DNA of 64,000 bases from the NCBI RefSeq assembly GCF_002901845.1, contig NZ_PPQE01000025.1:821676-885675 (forward strand). The letters run 5' to 3'. Below the pieces are notes generated by a model, which did no database searches, was not told the origin of the DNA, and saw nothing but the letters and a program-made list of their open reading frames with translations. Made by a program: the position numbers and the translations under genes. This DNA is from Staphylococcus hominis subsp. hominis. Its GTDB lineage: Bacteria; Bacillota; Bacilli; Staphylococcales; Staphylococcaceae. Shown here piece after piece: positions 30,003 to 40,468 of this stretch. Every line of letters starts with the position of its first letter. Within the stretch, counting starts at the first letter, position 1.

Positions 30003-30902
30003 TTAATCTTGATCTTCAACATATCCCATTTGACGAATAAAGTTTACTTTATTTCTCCAATCTTTCTGAACTTTTACCCATAATTCAAGGTAAACTTTTG
30101 ATCCGAGAAGCATTTCAATATCGCGTCGAGCTCTTTTACCAACTTCTTTAAGTTTTTTCCCACCCTTACCTATAACAATTCCTTTTTGAGAATCACGTTC
30201 AACAAAAATAGTTGCTTCAATTCTTACTCTTTCTTCACTTTCCTTAATCATTCTGTCTACATTTACCCCTATTGCATGTGGGATTTCTTCACTTGTTAAA
30301 TGTAAGATTTTTTCTCTAATAATCTCGCCTACTACAAATTGTTCTGGATGATCCGATATTTGATCATCAGGGTAATATTTTGGACCTTCAGGTAAATAAT
30401 CTTTAAGTACATCGATAAAATGATCCACATTCAATCCCTCAAGTGCCGAAATTGGCACGATTTCAGTAAAATCCATATAGGTTTTATATTTTTCAATCTT
30501 AGGCATAAGTGCATCTGGATGAACTAAATCAATTTTATTTAACACTAGAAATACCGGTGTTTTAACATTTTTCAGCATTTCCATTATATATTCATCACCA
30601 CGACCAATATCTTCATTTACATTTACCATAAACATAATAGCATCGATTTCTGATAGCGTATTTTTAGCTACACGCATCATATAATCTCCTAATTTATGCT
30701 TAGGTTTATGAATGCCTGGTGTATCTAAGAAAATGATTTGAGCATCTTCTCTTGTCATTACTCCCTGAATTTTATTTCTTGTTGTTTGAGCTTTATCTGA
30801 CATAATTGCAATTTTATGTCCAATGACTCTATTCATAAATGTGGATTTTCCCACATTCGGTCTCCCTATAATAGATACAAATCCTGATTTGTGTTCTGTC
30901 AT
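30003..30902 (-). CDS. era: GTPase Era
   Basis: 299-aa essential GTPase that binds the 3' end of 16S rRNA and assists 30S maturation. G1 is GRPNVGKST (13-21), G3 DTPG, G4 NKID and G5 SALEG. A C-terminal KH domain ([13 protein letters not shown] near 235) binds RNA. The start codon follows the cdd stop with no gap, so translation is probably coupled. Confidence 0.97.
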   Translation of the reverse strand: MTEHKSGFVSIIGRPNVGKSTFMNRVIGHKIAIMSDKAQTTRNKIQGVMTREDAQIIFLDTPGIHKPKHKLGDYMMRVAKNTLSEIDAIMFMVNVNEDIGRGDEYIMEMLKNVKTPVFLVLNKIDLVHPDALMPKIEKYKTYMDFTEIVPISALEGLNVDHFIDVLKDYLPEGPKYYPDDQISDHPEQFVVGEIIREKILHLTSEEIPHAIGVNVDRMIKESEERVRIEATIFVERDSQKGIVIGKGGKKLKEVGKRARRDIEMLLGSKVYLELWVKVQKDWRNKVNFIRQMGYVEDQD

Positions 30903-31307
30903 TTATTCTAAATCCTTTCCTGAAAAGCCGTGAGGTAATAGTTCTGCTACAGTTGATTTAATCATCTCACCTTTATGATTTGTCATATACACAGGCATGT
31001 CGTCATCACAGAGTTCTTTTAATACTTGACGACATGTTCCACAAGGTGATGACGGATGTTCAGCGTCAACGGTAACTGTTATTGATTCAAAATCTCCTGG
31101 TCGATAGCCTTCTGAAATTGCAGCTACTAAACTAGATCGTTCTGCGCAAATCGTTGCTGGATAAGCTGCATTTTCAACATTTGCTCCATAAAAATGACGA
31201 CCGTCTTTTGTTTTTAAATATGCACCTACTTTAAAATGACTATACGGTACATAAGCACGTTGTTGAGCTTTTCTAACTTCTTGAAAATAATGTGATTGAT
31301 AACTCAT
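30903..31307 (-). CDS. cdd: Cytidine deaminase
   Basis: 134-aa tetrameric-type enzyme deaminating cytidine and deoxycytidine to uridine forms in pyrimidine salvage. The zinc site is Cys54 with catalytic Glu56 (CAERSS) plus Cys89 and Cys92 (PCGTC). The N-terminal AYVPYSHFKVGA forms the nucleoside-binding loop. It lies 12 nt after dgkA and abuts era. Confidence 0.96.
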   Translation of the reverse strand: MSYQSHYFQEVRKAQQRAYVPYSHFKVGAYLKTKDGRHFYGANVENAAYPATICAERSSLVAAISEGYRPGDFESITVTVDAEHPSSPCGTCRQVLKELCDDDMPVYMTNHKGEMIKSTVAELLPHGFSGKDLE

Positions 31308-31319
31308 TTTATTGTCCCC

Positions 31320-31667
31320 TTAAAAAAAGATGTGAGGTATAAAAATAATTAAACCTATAATTAGTGCAAAGATTGAAACAACCATAACACTAAAGGCGGC
31401 AATATCTTTAGCTTGTTTAGCTAATTCATGATAGTCAGAAGTAACTAAATCTACGACGCATTCTATAGCCGTATTCACAGCTTCAAGCGTAAGTACCAAA
31501 GTGATGCTTAATAAAACAAACAACCATTCTACAGTTGAAAGTCTTACGATAATTCCTAAAATGATAGCTATGAATGCGAAGATTAAGTGTATTAGATAAT
31601 TGTGATCTTTTTGAAGAAGTGTTTTTAAACCATCAAAGGTGTATTTAAATCGTTTTAAAAATTTAAT
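31320..31667 (-). CDS. dgkA: Undecaprenol / diacylglycerol kinase family protein
   Basis: Small trimeric membrane kinase, in Gram-positives an undecaprenol kinase. A 67-aa version from a TTG at 31523 lacks the first transmembrane helix. In-frame sequence upstream encodes the expected N-terminus ([19 protein letters not shown] and a membrane helix). The only initiator-like codon after an in-frame stop is ATT at 31665-31667, overlapping the ybeY stop as ATTAA, giving 115 aa. The catalytic EAVNTAIE motif is present. I see no strong SD, so the start is tentative. Confidence 0.78.
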   Translation of the reverse strand: MKFLKRFKYTFDGLKTLLQKDHNYLIHLIFAFIAIILGIIVRLSTVEWLFVLLSITLVLTLEAVNTAIECVVDLVTSDYHELAKQAKDIAAFSVMVVSIFALIIGLIIFIPHIFF

Positions 31668-32124
31668 CTCTAGTCAATCCGTATGCATTTAAAATTTCTT
31701 TTTGACGTCCAAACATTTCTTTTTCATCTTCTTCATTCATATGATCATAACCTAATAAGTGTAAAAAACCATGTAAAGCTAAAAAACCAAGTTCTCTTTC
31801 AAATGAATGATTATAAGATTCAGCTTGTTCCTTAGCTACATCAGTACAAATAATAATATCTCCTAATACTCTAGGAATATCTAAACCAATAATATCTGGT
31901 TCATCTTCTTCAAGTGCAAAAGAAATAACATCAGTCACTTTATCTTTATCTCGATAATTTTTATTTATTTCTTGAATTTCATCTTTATCTACAAAAGTAA
32001 CTGACAATTCAGCATCTTCATGAATGTTTTCTTTTTCTTTAGCAAAGTTAATTAAGTCTTCAATTTGATGATACCATTTATCTTTAACTAAGTTTGTATG
32101 ATCATTGAAATCAATCGTAAACAT
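31663..32124 (-). CDS. ybeY: rRNA maturation endoribonuclease YbeY
   Basis: 153-aa zinc-dependent endoribonuclease involved in 16S rRNA 3'-end processing and ribosome quality control. The metal motif is complete: His118, His122 and His128 in [11 protein letters not shown]. The segment [13 protein letters not shown] is also characteristic. It abuts phoH directly upstream and its stop codon overlaps the proposed ATT start of dgkA. Confidence 0.96.
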   Translation of the reverse strand: MFTIDFNDHTNLVKDKWYHQIEDLINFAKEKENIHEDAELSVTFVDKDEIQEINKNYRDKDKVTDVISFALEEDEPDIIGLDIPRVLGDIIICTDVAKEQAESYNHSFERELGFLALHGFLHLLGYDHMNEEDEKEMFGRQKEILNAYGLTRD

Positions 32125-33072
32125 TTAATTGTCTCCTTCATAACGTTCGATAATTTTACTTACTAATGGGTGTCGTACTACATCACTTTGATCTAGTTCC
32201 ATAATATTTATTCCTTTAACACCACGAAGGTTCTTAATAGCTTCTTTTAATCCACTTTTAACACCTTTTGGTAAGTCAATTTGAGTTTGGTCTCCAGTTA
32301 CAACCATTTTTGAATCAAATCCTAGACGAGTTAAAAACATTTTCATTTGTGCATGTGTTGTATTTTGAGCTTCATCTAAAATGACAAATGCATCATCTAG
32401 AGTTCTACCCCTCATATACGCTAAGGGAGCAATTTCAATTGTACCTCGTTCAATAAATCGTGCTGTTTGTTCTCTACCTAGGACAGTATTTAAACCATCA
32501 TAAAGAGGTCTTAAATATGGATCAACTTTTTCTTTTAAGTCTCCTGGTAAGAAACCTAATGATTCACCAGCTTCTACAGCTGGTCTTGTTAAAACAATTC
32601 TTTTTACAGTTCCTTTTCTTAATTGTTTTGCAGCATAAACAACTGCAAGGAAAGTTTTACCTGTTCCAGCAGGACCTATACCAAATACCAAATCATTACG
32701 TTTCATAGCATTAATATAAAGACGTTGCCCCATTGTTTTTGCACGAATTGTTTTACCAAAGGCATCTTTAGTAATCTCTTCATCATATAAATCCAATAGA
32801 TATTGAATAGTATCATTTTTAGCCATCTTTATGGCAGCCTCAACATCCTTTAATGTAATTGAATGTCCTAACTCAATTACCTTTAATAAATTTTTAAGAA
32901 CTAATTCTGCTTTTTCAACATGCTCTAATACTTGACCTTTTACTGCAATTTCTTGCCCACGAGCATGTATGATAACATCAAATGCTTCTTCAATCGACTT
33001 TAAGTGTTCATCATTATTACCAATTAAAGCTTGAGAATGATTGATGTTATCTATTTGAATTATTCCTGGCAT
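32125..33072 (-). CDS. phoH: PhoH-like ATPase (YbeZ family)
   Basis: 315-aa P-loop protein with a C-terminal PhoH NTPase domain; the N-terminal part resembles a KH-like fold. Walker A is GIGPAGTGKTF and Walker B DDAFVILDEAQN. I chose the ATG at 33072 (MPGIIQIDN) after AAGGAG with 7-nt spacing. It is the first gene of phoH-ybeY-dgkA-cdd-era-recO. In other bacteria its product works with YbeY in RNA metabolism; its own activity is not firmly known. Confidence 0.93.
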   Translation of the reverse strand: MPGIIQIDNINHSQALIGNNDEHLKSIEEAFDVIIHARGQEIAVKGQVLEHVEKAELVLKNLLKVIELGHSITLKDVEAAIKMAKNDTIQYLLDLYDEEITKDAFGKTIRAKTMGQRLYINAMKRNDLVFGIGPAGTGKTFLAVVYAAKQLRKGTVKRIVLTRPAVEAGESLGFLPGDLKEKVDPYLRPLYDGLNTVLGREQTARFIERGTIEIAPLAYMRGRTLDDAFVILDEAQNTTHAQMKMFLTRLGFDSKMVVTGDQTQIDLPKGVKSGLKEAIKNLRGVKGINIMELDQSDVVRHPLVSKIIERYEGDN

Positions 33073-33127
33073 AAAAGCGCTCCTTTTCACATAAAACATA
33101 TTCATTAATAATTAATCTTTCATATAA

Positions 33128-33156
33128 ATTTTACTAAACAATGATAAAGTATACAA
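33128..33156 (-). promoter_or_regulatory. Candidate sigma-A promoter of phoH
   Basis: TTGTAT (33151-33156), 17 bp, TAAAAT (33128-33133) on the minus strand. A second candidate further upstream (TTGGTA, 16 bp, TATTAT) is also possible. Nothing else is evident between phoH and the terminator at 33266. Confidence 0.5.
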
Positions 33157-33265
33157 ATTTAAATGTTTTGAATGAATAATTAACCTAAGATAATATAGCA
33201 TAACAAAAAAGTACCAAGAACACTATGAGTTTTAGGGGCGTCTTAACTTATTAGGAACATAAATA

Positions 33266-33292
33266 AAGAGACTTTCACGTAGAAAGTCTCTT
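33266..33292 (-). terminator. Terminator of the nfeD-floA operon
   Basis: Perfect 11-bp arms AAGAGACTTTC / GAAAGTCTCTT with a 5-nt loop, then TATTTA on the minus strand, about 54 bp past the last gene of the operon. Confidence 0.78.
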
Positions 33293-33346
33293 ATAGAGGT
33301 CAGAATGAAACAATGAATCTTGTCTTATTTTTTTATTTATAACCTC

Positions 33347-34042
33347 TTATAATTTTTTAGGTTTATTTAATATTTCTTGCCAAATAATTCCATCAACTAT
33401 TGGATCATTATCAAATTGAAACGTTTGATGTGTCATATTTTTCTCAATAGATTTACTATTGAGTAGTTGATTCAGTTTATAACGTTTCGTTTTTTCAGAT
33501 AAATACTTATCATTAATAATTTCTTTAGCTTTCTTTTCAATTAAAGAAAGTTGTTTTTCTTTTTCCCTGTCAATTTCAGATCTCACATTAAATAATTCTT
33601 TTGATAGCGAGTCTTCTAACTGTTTTTTAATATTTTTTTCACTTTGAGATCTCTCTCGTGAAGTTGAATATCTATCTTTAGAAGGCACTTTTCCGGTGTG
33701 AGATTGTTTAGTTTCAAACCGTTTTGATTCTCCACGATGATGTTCAGGCGTAACATTTTTTTTTAGATTTTTATCACTGTGAACCGTTTCTTTTTTAGAA
33801 GATGGTTTTGGTGATGATGTTTTTTTAGTTTGTTCTTCTTCATCAAATTCTGATGCCATCTCATTAAAAGCTTCTTCTATCTGTTCAAAAATACCTTTTT
33901 TTCTTGGTGTGTTTTGCGTAGGACTTTGTGTATTTTTGTGTGGAGGCATTTGATTTTTTCGTTGTTCATGACTTTTATCTCTCATTGCACTAATACCAGT
34001 AACAATCACAGAAATAACGAATATAAGAATTCCAATATTCAT
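33347..34042 (-). CDS. Hypothetical membrane-anchored charged protein in the flotillin operon
   Basis: I do not recognise a characterised family. The 231-aa protein has an N-terminal membrane helix (about residues 3-18). A long hydrophilic, low-complexity region rich in Ser, Lys, Glu and Pro (25-140) follows, then a helical, probably coiled-coil segment (about 140-205) and a short conserved-looking tail (FDNDPIVDGIIWQEIL). It lies 16 nt after floA and ends at a terminator, so it is the third gene of nfeD-floA-x. Context suggests an accessory factor of flotillin membrane domains; this is inference. Confidence 0.8.
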   Translation of the reverse strand: MNIGILIFVISVIVTGISAMRDKSHEQRKNQMPPHKNTQSPTQNTPRKKGIFEQIEEAFNEMASEFDEEEQTKKTSSPKPSSKKETVHSDKNLKKNVTPEHHRGESKRFETKQSHTGKVPSKDRYSTSRERSQSEKNIKKQLEDSLSKELFNVRSEIDREKEKQLSLIEKKAKEIINDKYLSEKTKRYKLNQLLNSKSIEKNMTHQTFQFDNDPIVDGIIWQEILNKPKKL

Positions 34043-34058
34043 TTAATCACCCCTCTAT

Positions 34059-35045
34059 TTAATTTGGTGATTCATCGTCATTTTGTTCGGTACGTTTATT
34101 AATAGCGTTTCTCATACCTGTATCTGCTTCTACATTTTTTAAATTATAGTAATCTTTTACTCCGATATTACCTTTACGTAAAGCTTCAGCCATTGCTAGT
34201 GGTACTTCTGATTCAGCTTCTACTACCTTAGCACGCATTTCTTGAACACGTGCTTTCATTTCTTGTTCAGAGGCAACAGCCATAGCACGTCGTTCCTCAG
34301 CTTTAGCTTGAGCAATATTTTTATCTGCGAGTGCTTGTTCCGTTTGTAAATCAGCGCCGATATTTTTACCGATGTCTACATCTGCAATATCAATCGATAA
34401 AATTTCAAATGCTGTTCCTGAATCCAATCCTTTACTTAATACTGTTTTAGAAATATTATCAGGATTTTCAAGTACTTGTGTATGATGTTCACTAGAACCA
34501 ATTGTGGAAACAATACCTTCACCAACTCGTGCAATAATTGTTTCTTCTCCAGAACCACCTACAAGTCTAGAAATATTAGCTCTTACTGTAATTCTAGCTT
34601 TAGCTTTAACTTCGATACCGTTCATCGCAACACCGGTAATAAAGGGAGTTTCGATTACTTTGGGATTAACAGACATTTGAACAGCTTCTAAGACATCTCG
34701 TCCCGCTAAGTCTATTGCGGCACCTCTTTCAAAAGGTAAATTGATATCTGCACGTTGAGCTGCTATGTTGGCATCCACTACTCTATCTACATTACCACCA
34801 GCTAGATAATGCGATTCCAATTGATTTGTTGTTAAATTTAATCCTGCTTTATGAGCTTTAATAAGAGGACCTATCACTTTACGAGGAGATACTCTACGAA
34901 GTCGCATTCCTACAAGTGTAGCAATACTAACTTTTACACCTGCAGCAATAGCGGAAATCCATAATCCGACTGGTACAAATGAAAATAATAACAATAACGC
35001 AACTATTATAATAATCGCAATAATTATAATTCCAATATTTAACAT
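34059..35045 (-). CDS. floA: Flotillin-like protein FloA
   Basis: 328-aa scaffold of bacterial functional membrane microdomains. The N-terminal membrane hairpin occupies about residues 4-45, then an SPFH-type domain, then a C-terminal Ala/Glu-rich coiled coil ([22 protein letters not shown] region). Staphylococci usually carry FloA as their only flotillin. It lies 14 nt after the NfeD-like gene, the usual partner. Confidence 0.95.
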   Translation of the reverse strand: MLNIGIIIIAIIIIVALLLLFSFVPVGLWISAIAAGVKVSIATLVGMRLRRVSPRKVIGPLIKAHKAGLNLTTNQLESHYLAGGNVDRVVDANIAAQRADINLPFERGAAIDLAGRDVLEAVQMSVNPKVIETPFITGVAMNGIEVKAKARITVRANISRLVGGSGEETIIARVGEGIVSTIGSSEHHTQVLENPDNISKTVLSKGLDSGTAFEILSIDIADVDIGKNIGADLQTEQALADKNIAQAKAEERRAMAVASEQEMKARVQEMRAKVVEAESEVPLAMAEALRKGNIGVKDYYNLKNVEADTGMRNAINKRTEQNDDESPN

Positions 35046-35059
35046 TGATTTTACTCCTT

Positions 35060-35767
35060 TTATATTTTTATTTCTCTTACAACTACTCTACTACCTTCTA
35101 CCTCTAAAATTTTTACTTTTTTATTTCTCAGGATAAATGTACCGTCAGAAACAGCATCAATTCTTTTGTCATCTAAAGTTATGATTCCAGCAGGTCTTAA
35201 ATCAGTAGTAGTATACGCAGTTTTTCCCACTAAGTAAGAACGATCATCATGAGATCTATAACCAGCTTCTGTACTCGTTGAATCATTCAATACCACTTTA
35301 TCAAAAAATGGTATTTTGCGATTAAATACTTTCACCAAAATCACCCATTCTATAATAGAAAATATTAAAGCGACAATAACATTAAAGAGCATAACTAAAA
35401 TATTATCTCCTAACATAATCATACTAACAATAATAAGCACTATTCCTATAATTCCAATGACTGCTCCAACAACGAATAGTTCTATTATTAGTAAGATGAT
35501 ACCTATGAAAAACAATAAAATCGAAATCAAATTGACATCGCCACTAATTAAAAATCCTAGAAATAGAATAAGTAACGCTAGAGAAGCTAAAATACCTAAA
35601 ATATTTATCCTTTTAGAATAAAGTTGATATAAAAAACCTAAAAAGATAATACATGTAAGAATTAATAAAACAATAGGATTAACAATGATATTTGACATAT
35701 GATTCAACCATGAATGATTCAATGAAGCAAAAGTATTCTCGATATGTATCAAACTTATACTTATCAT
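35060..35767 (-). CDS. NfeD-like membrane protein (YqeZ family)
   Basis: 235 aa. Several clustered transmembrane helices (about residues 30-155) are followed by a soluble C-terminal OB-fold domain ([28 protein letters not shown]), the NfeD signature. It is shorter than forms that also carry a ClpP-like protease domain; no such domain is visible here. It is the first gene of the operon, with SD AGGTGAGA, and is thought to assist flotillin function. Confidence 0.88.
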   Translation of the reverse strand: MISISLIHIENTFASLNHSWLNHMSNIIVNPIVLLILTCIIFLGFLYQLYSKRINILGILASLALLILFLGFLISGDVNLISILLFFIGIILLIIELFVVGAVIGIIGIVLIIVSMIMLGDNILVMLFNVIVALIFSIIEWVILVKVFNRKIPFFDKVVLNDSTSTEAGYRSHDDRSYLVGKTAYTTTDLRPAGIITLDDKRIDAVSDGTFILRNKKVKILEVEGSRVVVREIKI

Positions 35768-35841
35768 TATCTCACCTCGCTCTCAATTAAATTATACATG
35801 AAATAAATACTATATTATAGTATTACAATTATATAAAAAAA

Positions 35842-35868
35842 CTCTCAATTAGTTTAACTAATTGAGAG
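35842..35868 (-). terminator. Terminator of rpsU
   Basis: 13-bp arms CTCTCAATTAGTT / AACTAATTGAGAG with almost no loop, then TTTTTTT on the minus strand, 48 bp after the rpsU stop. Confidence 0.88.
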
Positions 35869-35916
35869 GATATATATAATTAACATTCATGTTGAGGGAG
35901 TCAACAGAGCTATTAA

Positions 35917-36093
35917 TTATTTGAATTTACGTTTACGTGCAGCTTCTGATTTTTTCTTACGTCTTACACTTGGTTTTTCGTAAAATTCACGTTTACGTAC
36001 TTCTTGGATTGTACCACTTTTAGATACTGAACGTTTAAATCTACGTAATGCATCTTCTAGTGATTCATTTTTACGTACTACTGTTTTAGACAT
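35917..36093 (-). CDS. rpsU: 30S ribosomal protein S21
   Basis: 58-aa basic protein of the small subunit. I chose the ATG at 36093 ([11 protein letters not shown]), preceded by the very strong SD GGAGGGAGG. The C-terminus is a run of Arg and Lys residues. It lies alone between the flotillin operon and mtaB, with its own terminator. Confidence 0.97.
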   Translation of the reverse strand: MSKTVVRKNESLEDALRRFKRSVSKSGTIQEVRKREFYEKPSVRRKKKSEAARKRKFK

Positions 36094-36225
36094 CTGTATT
36101 TCCCTCCCTCCAAATATCAACGAAACTTAAAGTCAATAATTGCATAGAAATAATTAACTATGCTTTATTTAGTATAATATATGAAATAATTATGGTCAAT
36201 TATAAATCTTTATAATTTCAAAAAT

Positions 36226-37572
36226 TTATAATAATATGCCTTCTTCAGTTTTATTAGTAGCATGATTAACGATTCTAACTGCACTACCAATGTTAATTGG
36301 ATAATCAGCTTTATTAATTTTAACTTTAACAATCTCACCGATTAAATCCTCACTACCCTCAAATTCAACTTTCATATAATTATCTGCGTAACCTACTAAT
36401 GTATTTTTTGTTTCCCCTACTTCTTCTGGAATCACTTCTAAAACTTCATTTTCAAATTTTGATGCGTATTCTTTAGCAAGTTGATCACTTAAAGCAATAA
36501 GTTTATGCACACGTTCATTTTTAATTGACTCATCAATTTGATCACCCATACGTGCAGCAGGTGTACCAATACGTTGTGAATACGGGAAAACATGTAACTC
36601 TGAGAATTTATGTTTAACTATAAAATCATATGTTTCTTGGAATTCTTCTTCAGTTTCTCCTGGGAAACCTACTATAACATCACTTGTAACTGCTAAATCA
36701 GGTAATGCATCATGTAATTTTGTTAGTCTTTCAGAAAAATGTTCCATAGTATATTTGCGACGCATACGTTTTAATACTGTATCTGAACCTGATTGTAATG
36801 GTACATGTAAATGTCTAACTACTTTATTAGAATTTTTTAGAACGTCAATGACTTCATCAGTAAGTTGACTGGCTTCAATTGAAGAAATTCGAATTCTTTC
36901 TAAACCATCAATTTCCTCAAGATCTCTGAGTAATTGAGCTAAATTATAATTTTTTAAATCTTGACCGTATCCACCGGTATGAATACCAGTTAATACAATT
37001 TCTTTATATCCAGATTGAACTAATTGTGTTGCTTGTTCAACTACTTTTTCAGGATCTCTAGAGCGCATTAAACCACGTGCCCATGGAATAATACAGAACG
37101 TACAAAAATTATTACAACCTTCTTGGATTTTTAGAGATGCACGAGTTCTATCCGTAAAATAAGGCACATCAAGTTCTTCATATGTACGATTTTTCATAAT
37201 ATTTCCAACACCATTAATTGGTTGACGTTCTTCTCTAAATTGATCAATATAACTAAGTAATTTATGTCTGTCTTGAGTACCAACAACGACATCTACACCT
37301 GGAATCTCCATAATTTCAGCAGAAGATGTTTGTGCATAACAACCTGTAACACATACTACTGCATCCGGATTACGACGTATTGCTCTTCTAATGACTTGTC
37401 TACTTTTTTTATCACCTGTATTAGTCACGGTGCAAGTATTAATGACATATACATCTGCATTAGTTTCAAAATCTACTCTTTCATAATTAGCATCTTTAAA
37501 TAATTGCCATATTGCTTCAGTTTCATAATGGTTTACTTTACAACCTAAAGTATGAAACGCTACTGTTGCCAT
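36226..37572 (-). CDS. mtaB: tRNA t6A37 methylthiotransferase MtaB
   Basis: 448-aa radical-SAM enzyme that converts t6A37 to ms2t6A in ANN-decoding tRNAs. The N-terminal cluster ligands are Cys11, Cys47 and Cys78; the radical-SAM cluster is Cys153, Cys157 and Cys160 (CNNFCTFC). A C-terminal TRAM domain (from about 375) binds RNA. It is the last gene of the hrcA operon run, 5 nt after rsmE, corresponding to B. subtilis yqeV. Confidence 0.95.
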   Translation of the reverse strand: MATVAFHTLGCKVNHYETEAIWQLFKDANYERVDFETNADVYVINTCTVTNTGDKKSRQVIRRAIRRNPDAVVCVTGCYAQTSSAEIMEIPGVDVVVGTQDRHKLLSYIDQFREERQPINGVGNIMKNRTYEELDVPYFTDRTRASLKIQEGCNNFCTFCIIPWARGLMRSRDPEKVVEQATQLVQSGYKEIVLTGIHTGGYGQDLKNYNLAQLLRDLEEIDGLERIRISSIEASQLTDEVIDVLKNSNKVVRHLHVPLQSGSDTVLKRMRRKYTMEHFSERLTKLHDALPDLAVTSDVIVGFPGETEEEFQETYDFIVKHKFSELHVFPYSQRIGTPAARMGDQIDESIKNERVHKLIALSDQLAKEYASKFENEVLEVIPEEVGETKNTLVGYADNYMKVEFEGSEDLIGEIVKVKINKADYPINIGSAVRIVNHATNKTEEGILL

Positions 37573-37577
37573 TTAAT

Positions 37578-38339
37578 TCACCCCATCAATTCTTTCTCAA
37601 AACTTATAGCACTAAGTGCATATAGTGGCGCAGTTTCTGCTCTTAATATTCTAGGACCTAAACCAACGTTTAAGCTTACCTCCCTAAAGAGATCGATTTC
37701 CTTATCAGAAAAACCACCTTCAGGTCCAAATATGATTAACACACGATCATTCGTTTGAAAGTTGTTTAAAATATTTTTAAATCGACTTTTTTCGCCATGC
37801 TTGGCTTCGTCTTCATATGCTATTAACACATAGTCATAATTATTTATGGTATCATAAATTACTTTTAAATTCGACTGAAATTTAACATCTGGAATAACAA
37901 GTCTATAACTTTGTTCAGCAGCTTCTTTTACAATCTTTTGCCATCTATCTATTTTCTTTTGTACCTTGTTCTCTTGTAATTTAACTACAGATCGATCCAT
38001 ACCCACTGAAATAAAATGATTGGCACCTAATTCTGTACTTTTTTGAAGCAACCATTCATATTTATCAGCTTTTATTAAACCACTACAAATCGTTACATCA
38101 ACTGGTAATTCAGTGTCAATATCTAATTGGTTTATTGGTAAAACTTCAATTTGATTAGACTTTATATTTGTGATTTCACTAATAAATACTTTTTTATCAT
38201 TAAAATTAATTATAATTTTGTTACCAACGGTATTTCTCATTACATTTTTGATATGATGTATATCTTCTTCATTGGTAATAAAAAAACGCTGATGAGAATC
38301 AGCGTTTTGATTGATAAAGTATCGTTGCAAATTATTCAC
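37578..38339 (-). CDS. rsmE: 16S rRNA (uracil(1498)-N3)-methyltransferase
   Basis: 253-aa SPOUT methyltransferase modifying U1498 in the decoding centre. The knot motifs [14 protein letters not shown] and [18 protein letters not shown] are at the C-terminus. The start is uncertain: GTG at 38339 overlaps the prmA end by 8 nt, or the TTG three codons later (MQRYF, the usual family start). Codons about 11-22 form a strong terminator-like hairpin. It lies between prmA and mtaB. Confidence 0.93.
   Translation of the reverse strand: MNNLQRYFINQNADSHQRFFITNEEDIHHIKNVMRNTVGNKIIINFNDKKVFISEITNIKSNQIEVLPINQLDIDTELPVDVTICSGLIKADKYEWLLQKSTELGANHFISVGMDRSVVKLQENKVQKKIDRWQKIVKEAAEQSYRLVIPDVKFQSNLKVIYDTINNYDYVLIAYEDEAKHGEKSRFKNILNNFQTNDRVLIIFGPEGGFSDKEIDLFREVSLNVGLGPRILRAETAPLYALSAISFEKELMG
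38283..38308 (-). terminator. Terminator-like hairpin inside the rsmE coding start
   Basis: On the minus strand, perfect 10-bp arms AAAACGCTGA / TCAGCGTTTT with a 6-nt loop continue into a T-run (seven T in total). It lies within the first 20 codons of rsmE, where it could attenuate transcription from prmA into rsmE-mtaB. Function is inference; the structure is plain in the sequence. Confidence 0.55.
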
Positions 38340-39270
38340 TCACTTTCTGACCAACAATGCAAACCCATCCATTGTCATGATTGATTGATACAATATTAAA
38401 TCCAACACGCTTCATATGTGACAGTATATCTTCATGCTTTTCTTCTATAATACCTGAAGTTATAAAATAACCATCTTCATTTAGTGTATTATAAGCATCT
38501 TCAATCATTTCATCAATAATATGAGCTAAAATATTTGCGATAACTACATCAAATTTTTCATTTTCTTCTTTTAATAGATTACCGGGAATGGCTTCAATAT
38601 CATTTTCACAATGATTTTTTCTAAAATTCTCCTTAGCCACACCAACAGCCATTTCGTCTATATCTAAGGCTTTAATTCGTTTAACACCTATTAAGTGACT
38701 AGCGATACTTAATATACCAGAACCTGTACCTACATCAATGACTGAGGAATCGGGTGTTACATAAGTTTCAATCGCTTTTAGACACATACTTGTTGTTGGA
38801 TGATCTCCAGTACCAAAAGCCATTCCAGGATCTAATTCTATACATAATTCATCTTCTGATTCTTTTGAATAGTCTTCCCAACTTGGAACAATCGTAAATC
38901 TCTTAGAAGCTCTGAAAGGATGAAAATAATTTTTCCATTCATTAGCCCAATCTACTTCAGCAATAGTCTTTGCTGAAAACTCAACTACTGAATCATCTAT
39001 AAGATCCAAATTTAATATTTCATTTTCTAATTTATTTTTAAATTGAGTGTTATATTTCAATTCATTAAAGTATGCTTTTAATCTCACACCTTGTTCAGGG
39101 TAATCTTCTTTTTTTAATTCGTAGATTTCACCAAATTTATCAGTAGGTTGATTAATTAAATCATTGGAATCTTCTATAACTACTCCATTTGAACCATAGT
39201 TTTCTAATATGTTAGTGACTAAAGATTCAACTTCATGATTTACAGTGACTGCAAATTCTGTCCAGTTCAT
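38332..39270 (-). CDS. prmA: Ribosomal protein L11 methyltransferase
   Basis: 312-aa SAM-dependent enzyme trimethylating ribosomal protein L11. An N-terminal L11-binding domain (about 1-90) is followed by a Rossmann domain with [13 protein letters not shown] near 176 and the catalytic-loop NILAHII near 245. It lies 2 nt after dnaJ in the heat-shock operon and overlaps rsmE. Confidence 0.96.
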   Translation of the reverse strand: MNWTEFAVTVNHEVESLVTNILENYGSNGVVIEDSNDLINQPTDKFGEIYELKKEDYPEQGVRLKAYFNELKYNTQFKNKLENEILNLDLIDDSVVEFSAKTIAEVDWANEWKNYFHPFRASKRFTIVPSWEDYSKESEDELCIELDPGMAFGTGDHPTTSMCLKAIETYVTPDSSVIDVGTGSGILSIASHLIGVKRIKALDIDEMAVGVAKENFRKNHCENDIEAIPGNLLKEENEKFDVVIANILAHIIDEMIEDAYNTLNEDGYFITSGIIEEKHEDILSHMKRVGFNIVSINHDNGWVCIVGQKVSE

Positions 39271-39272
39271 GA

Positions 39273-40403
39273 CTATTCACCTCTAAAGAATTTACGAGCT
39301 TTGTCTTTAAAATTAGCAGGTTGTTCTTCCGGATTTTCACCACTAATTTCCGCAAATTCTCTCATTAATTCTTTTTGTCTATCAGTTAGTTTATTTGGTG
39401 TGACAACTTTTATATTAACAAATAAATCACCATGGCCATATCCATGAACATTTTTAACGCCTTTCTCTTTAAGACGGAATTGTTTACCATTTTGAGTACC
39501 AGCAGGAATTGTAAGCATAACGTTACTGTTTAGAGTTGGTACTTTGATTTCATCGCCAAGTGATGCTTGTGGGAAGCTAATATTAAGTTCATAGAATAAA
39601 TCATCGCCATCTCTTCTAAATTTATCAGAAGGTTTAACGCGGAATACTACATAAAGATCACCATGTGGACCGCCATTTTCACCAGGTGCACCTTCACCAG
39701 CAAGACGGATTTGTTGTTCATTGTCTACACCTTCAGGTACAGTTACTTCTAATTTTACTGTTTTATTTTCAGTCCCTTTACCATGACAAGTTGGACATGG
39801 TTCTTCAAATTCTTGACCACTACCCTCACACTTAGGACAAGTTTGTTCAGTTCTTACGCGTCCTAAAATTGTATTTTGTTCAACAGATACATGTCCTGAA
39901 CCATGACAATAGCTACATGTTTTTTTACTTGTACCTGGTTTAGCGCCATCACCATGACATGTATGACACGTAACATCTTTTCGAATAGAAATTTCTTTTT
40001 TAGTACCAAAAACAGCTTCATCGAATTCTAAAGTCATAGTGTATTGTAAGTCGTCACCTTTTCTAGGTGCATTTGGATCTCTTTGACGTGAACCACCAAA
40101 GAATGAGCTAAATATGTCTTCAAAGCCTCCACCGAAGCCACTGAAGTCTTGTCCACCAAATCCTTGACTGCCAAATCCACCTTGGGCACCGCTATGTCCA
40201 AATTGGTCATAATTTGCACGTTTATTGTCATCACTTAGAACTTCGTATGCTTCAGAAATTTCTTTGAACTTTTCATCAGCGCCTTCTTCTTTATTGATGT
40301 CCGGATGATATTTTTTTGATAATTTACGGTATGCTTTTTTAATTTCATCTTTTGAAGCATCTTTACTTACGCCAAGAACTTCATAATAATCTCTTTTAGC
40401 CAC
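39273..40403 (-). CDS. dnaJ: Chaperone DnaJ (Hsp40)
   Basis: 376-aa co-chaperone stimulating DnaK ATPase. The J domain with HPD (33-35) is followed by a Gly/Phe-rich linker (about 70-115) and four CxxCxGxG zinc repeats ([32 protein letters not shown], about 145-210), then the C-terminal substrate domains. It is separated from dnaK by about 150 nt containing a terminator-like hairpin, so it may receive only part of the operon transcript. Confidence 0.97.
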   Translation of the reverse strand: MAKRDYYEVLGVSKDASKDEIKKAYRKLSKKYHPDINKEEGADEKFKEISEAYEVLSDDNKRANYDQFGHSGAQGGFGSQGFGGQDFSGFGGGFEDIFSSFFGGSRQRDPNAPRKGDDLQYTMTLEFDEAVFGTKKEISIRKDVTCHTCHGDGAKPGTSKKTCSYCHGSGHVSVEQNTILGRVRTEQTCPKCEGSGQEFEEPCPTCHGKGTENKTVKLEVTVPEGVDNEQQIRLAGEGAPGENGGPHGDLYVVFRVKPSDKFRRDGDDLFYELNISFPQASLGDEIKVPTLNSNVMLTIPAGTQNGKQFRLKEKGVKNVHGYGHGDLFVNIKVVTPNKLTDRQKELMREFAEISGENPEEQPANFKDKARKFFRGE

Positions 40404-40468
40404 AAGTATCTCTCCTTTTCTAAATTTTTATAATTTAAACACATACTCAAGTATCTTAATTATAAAAG

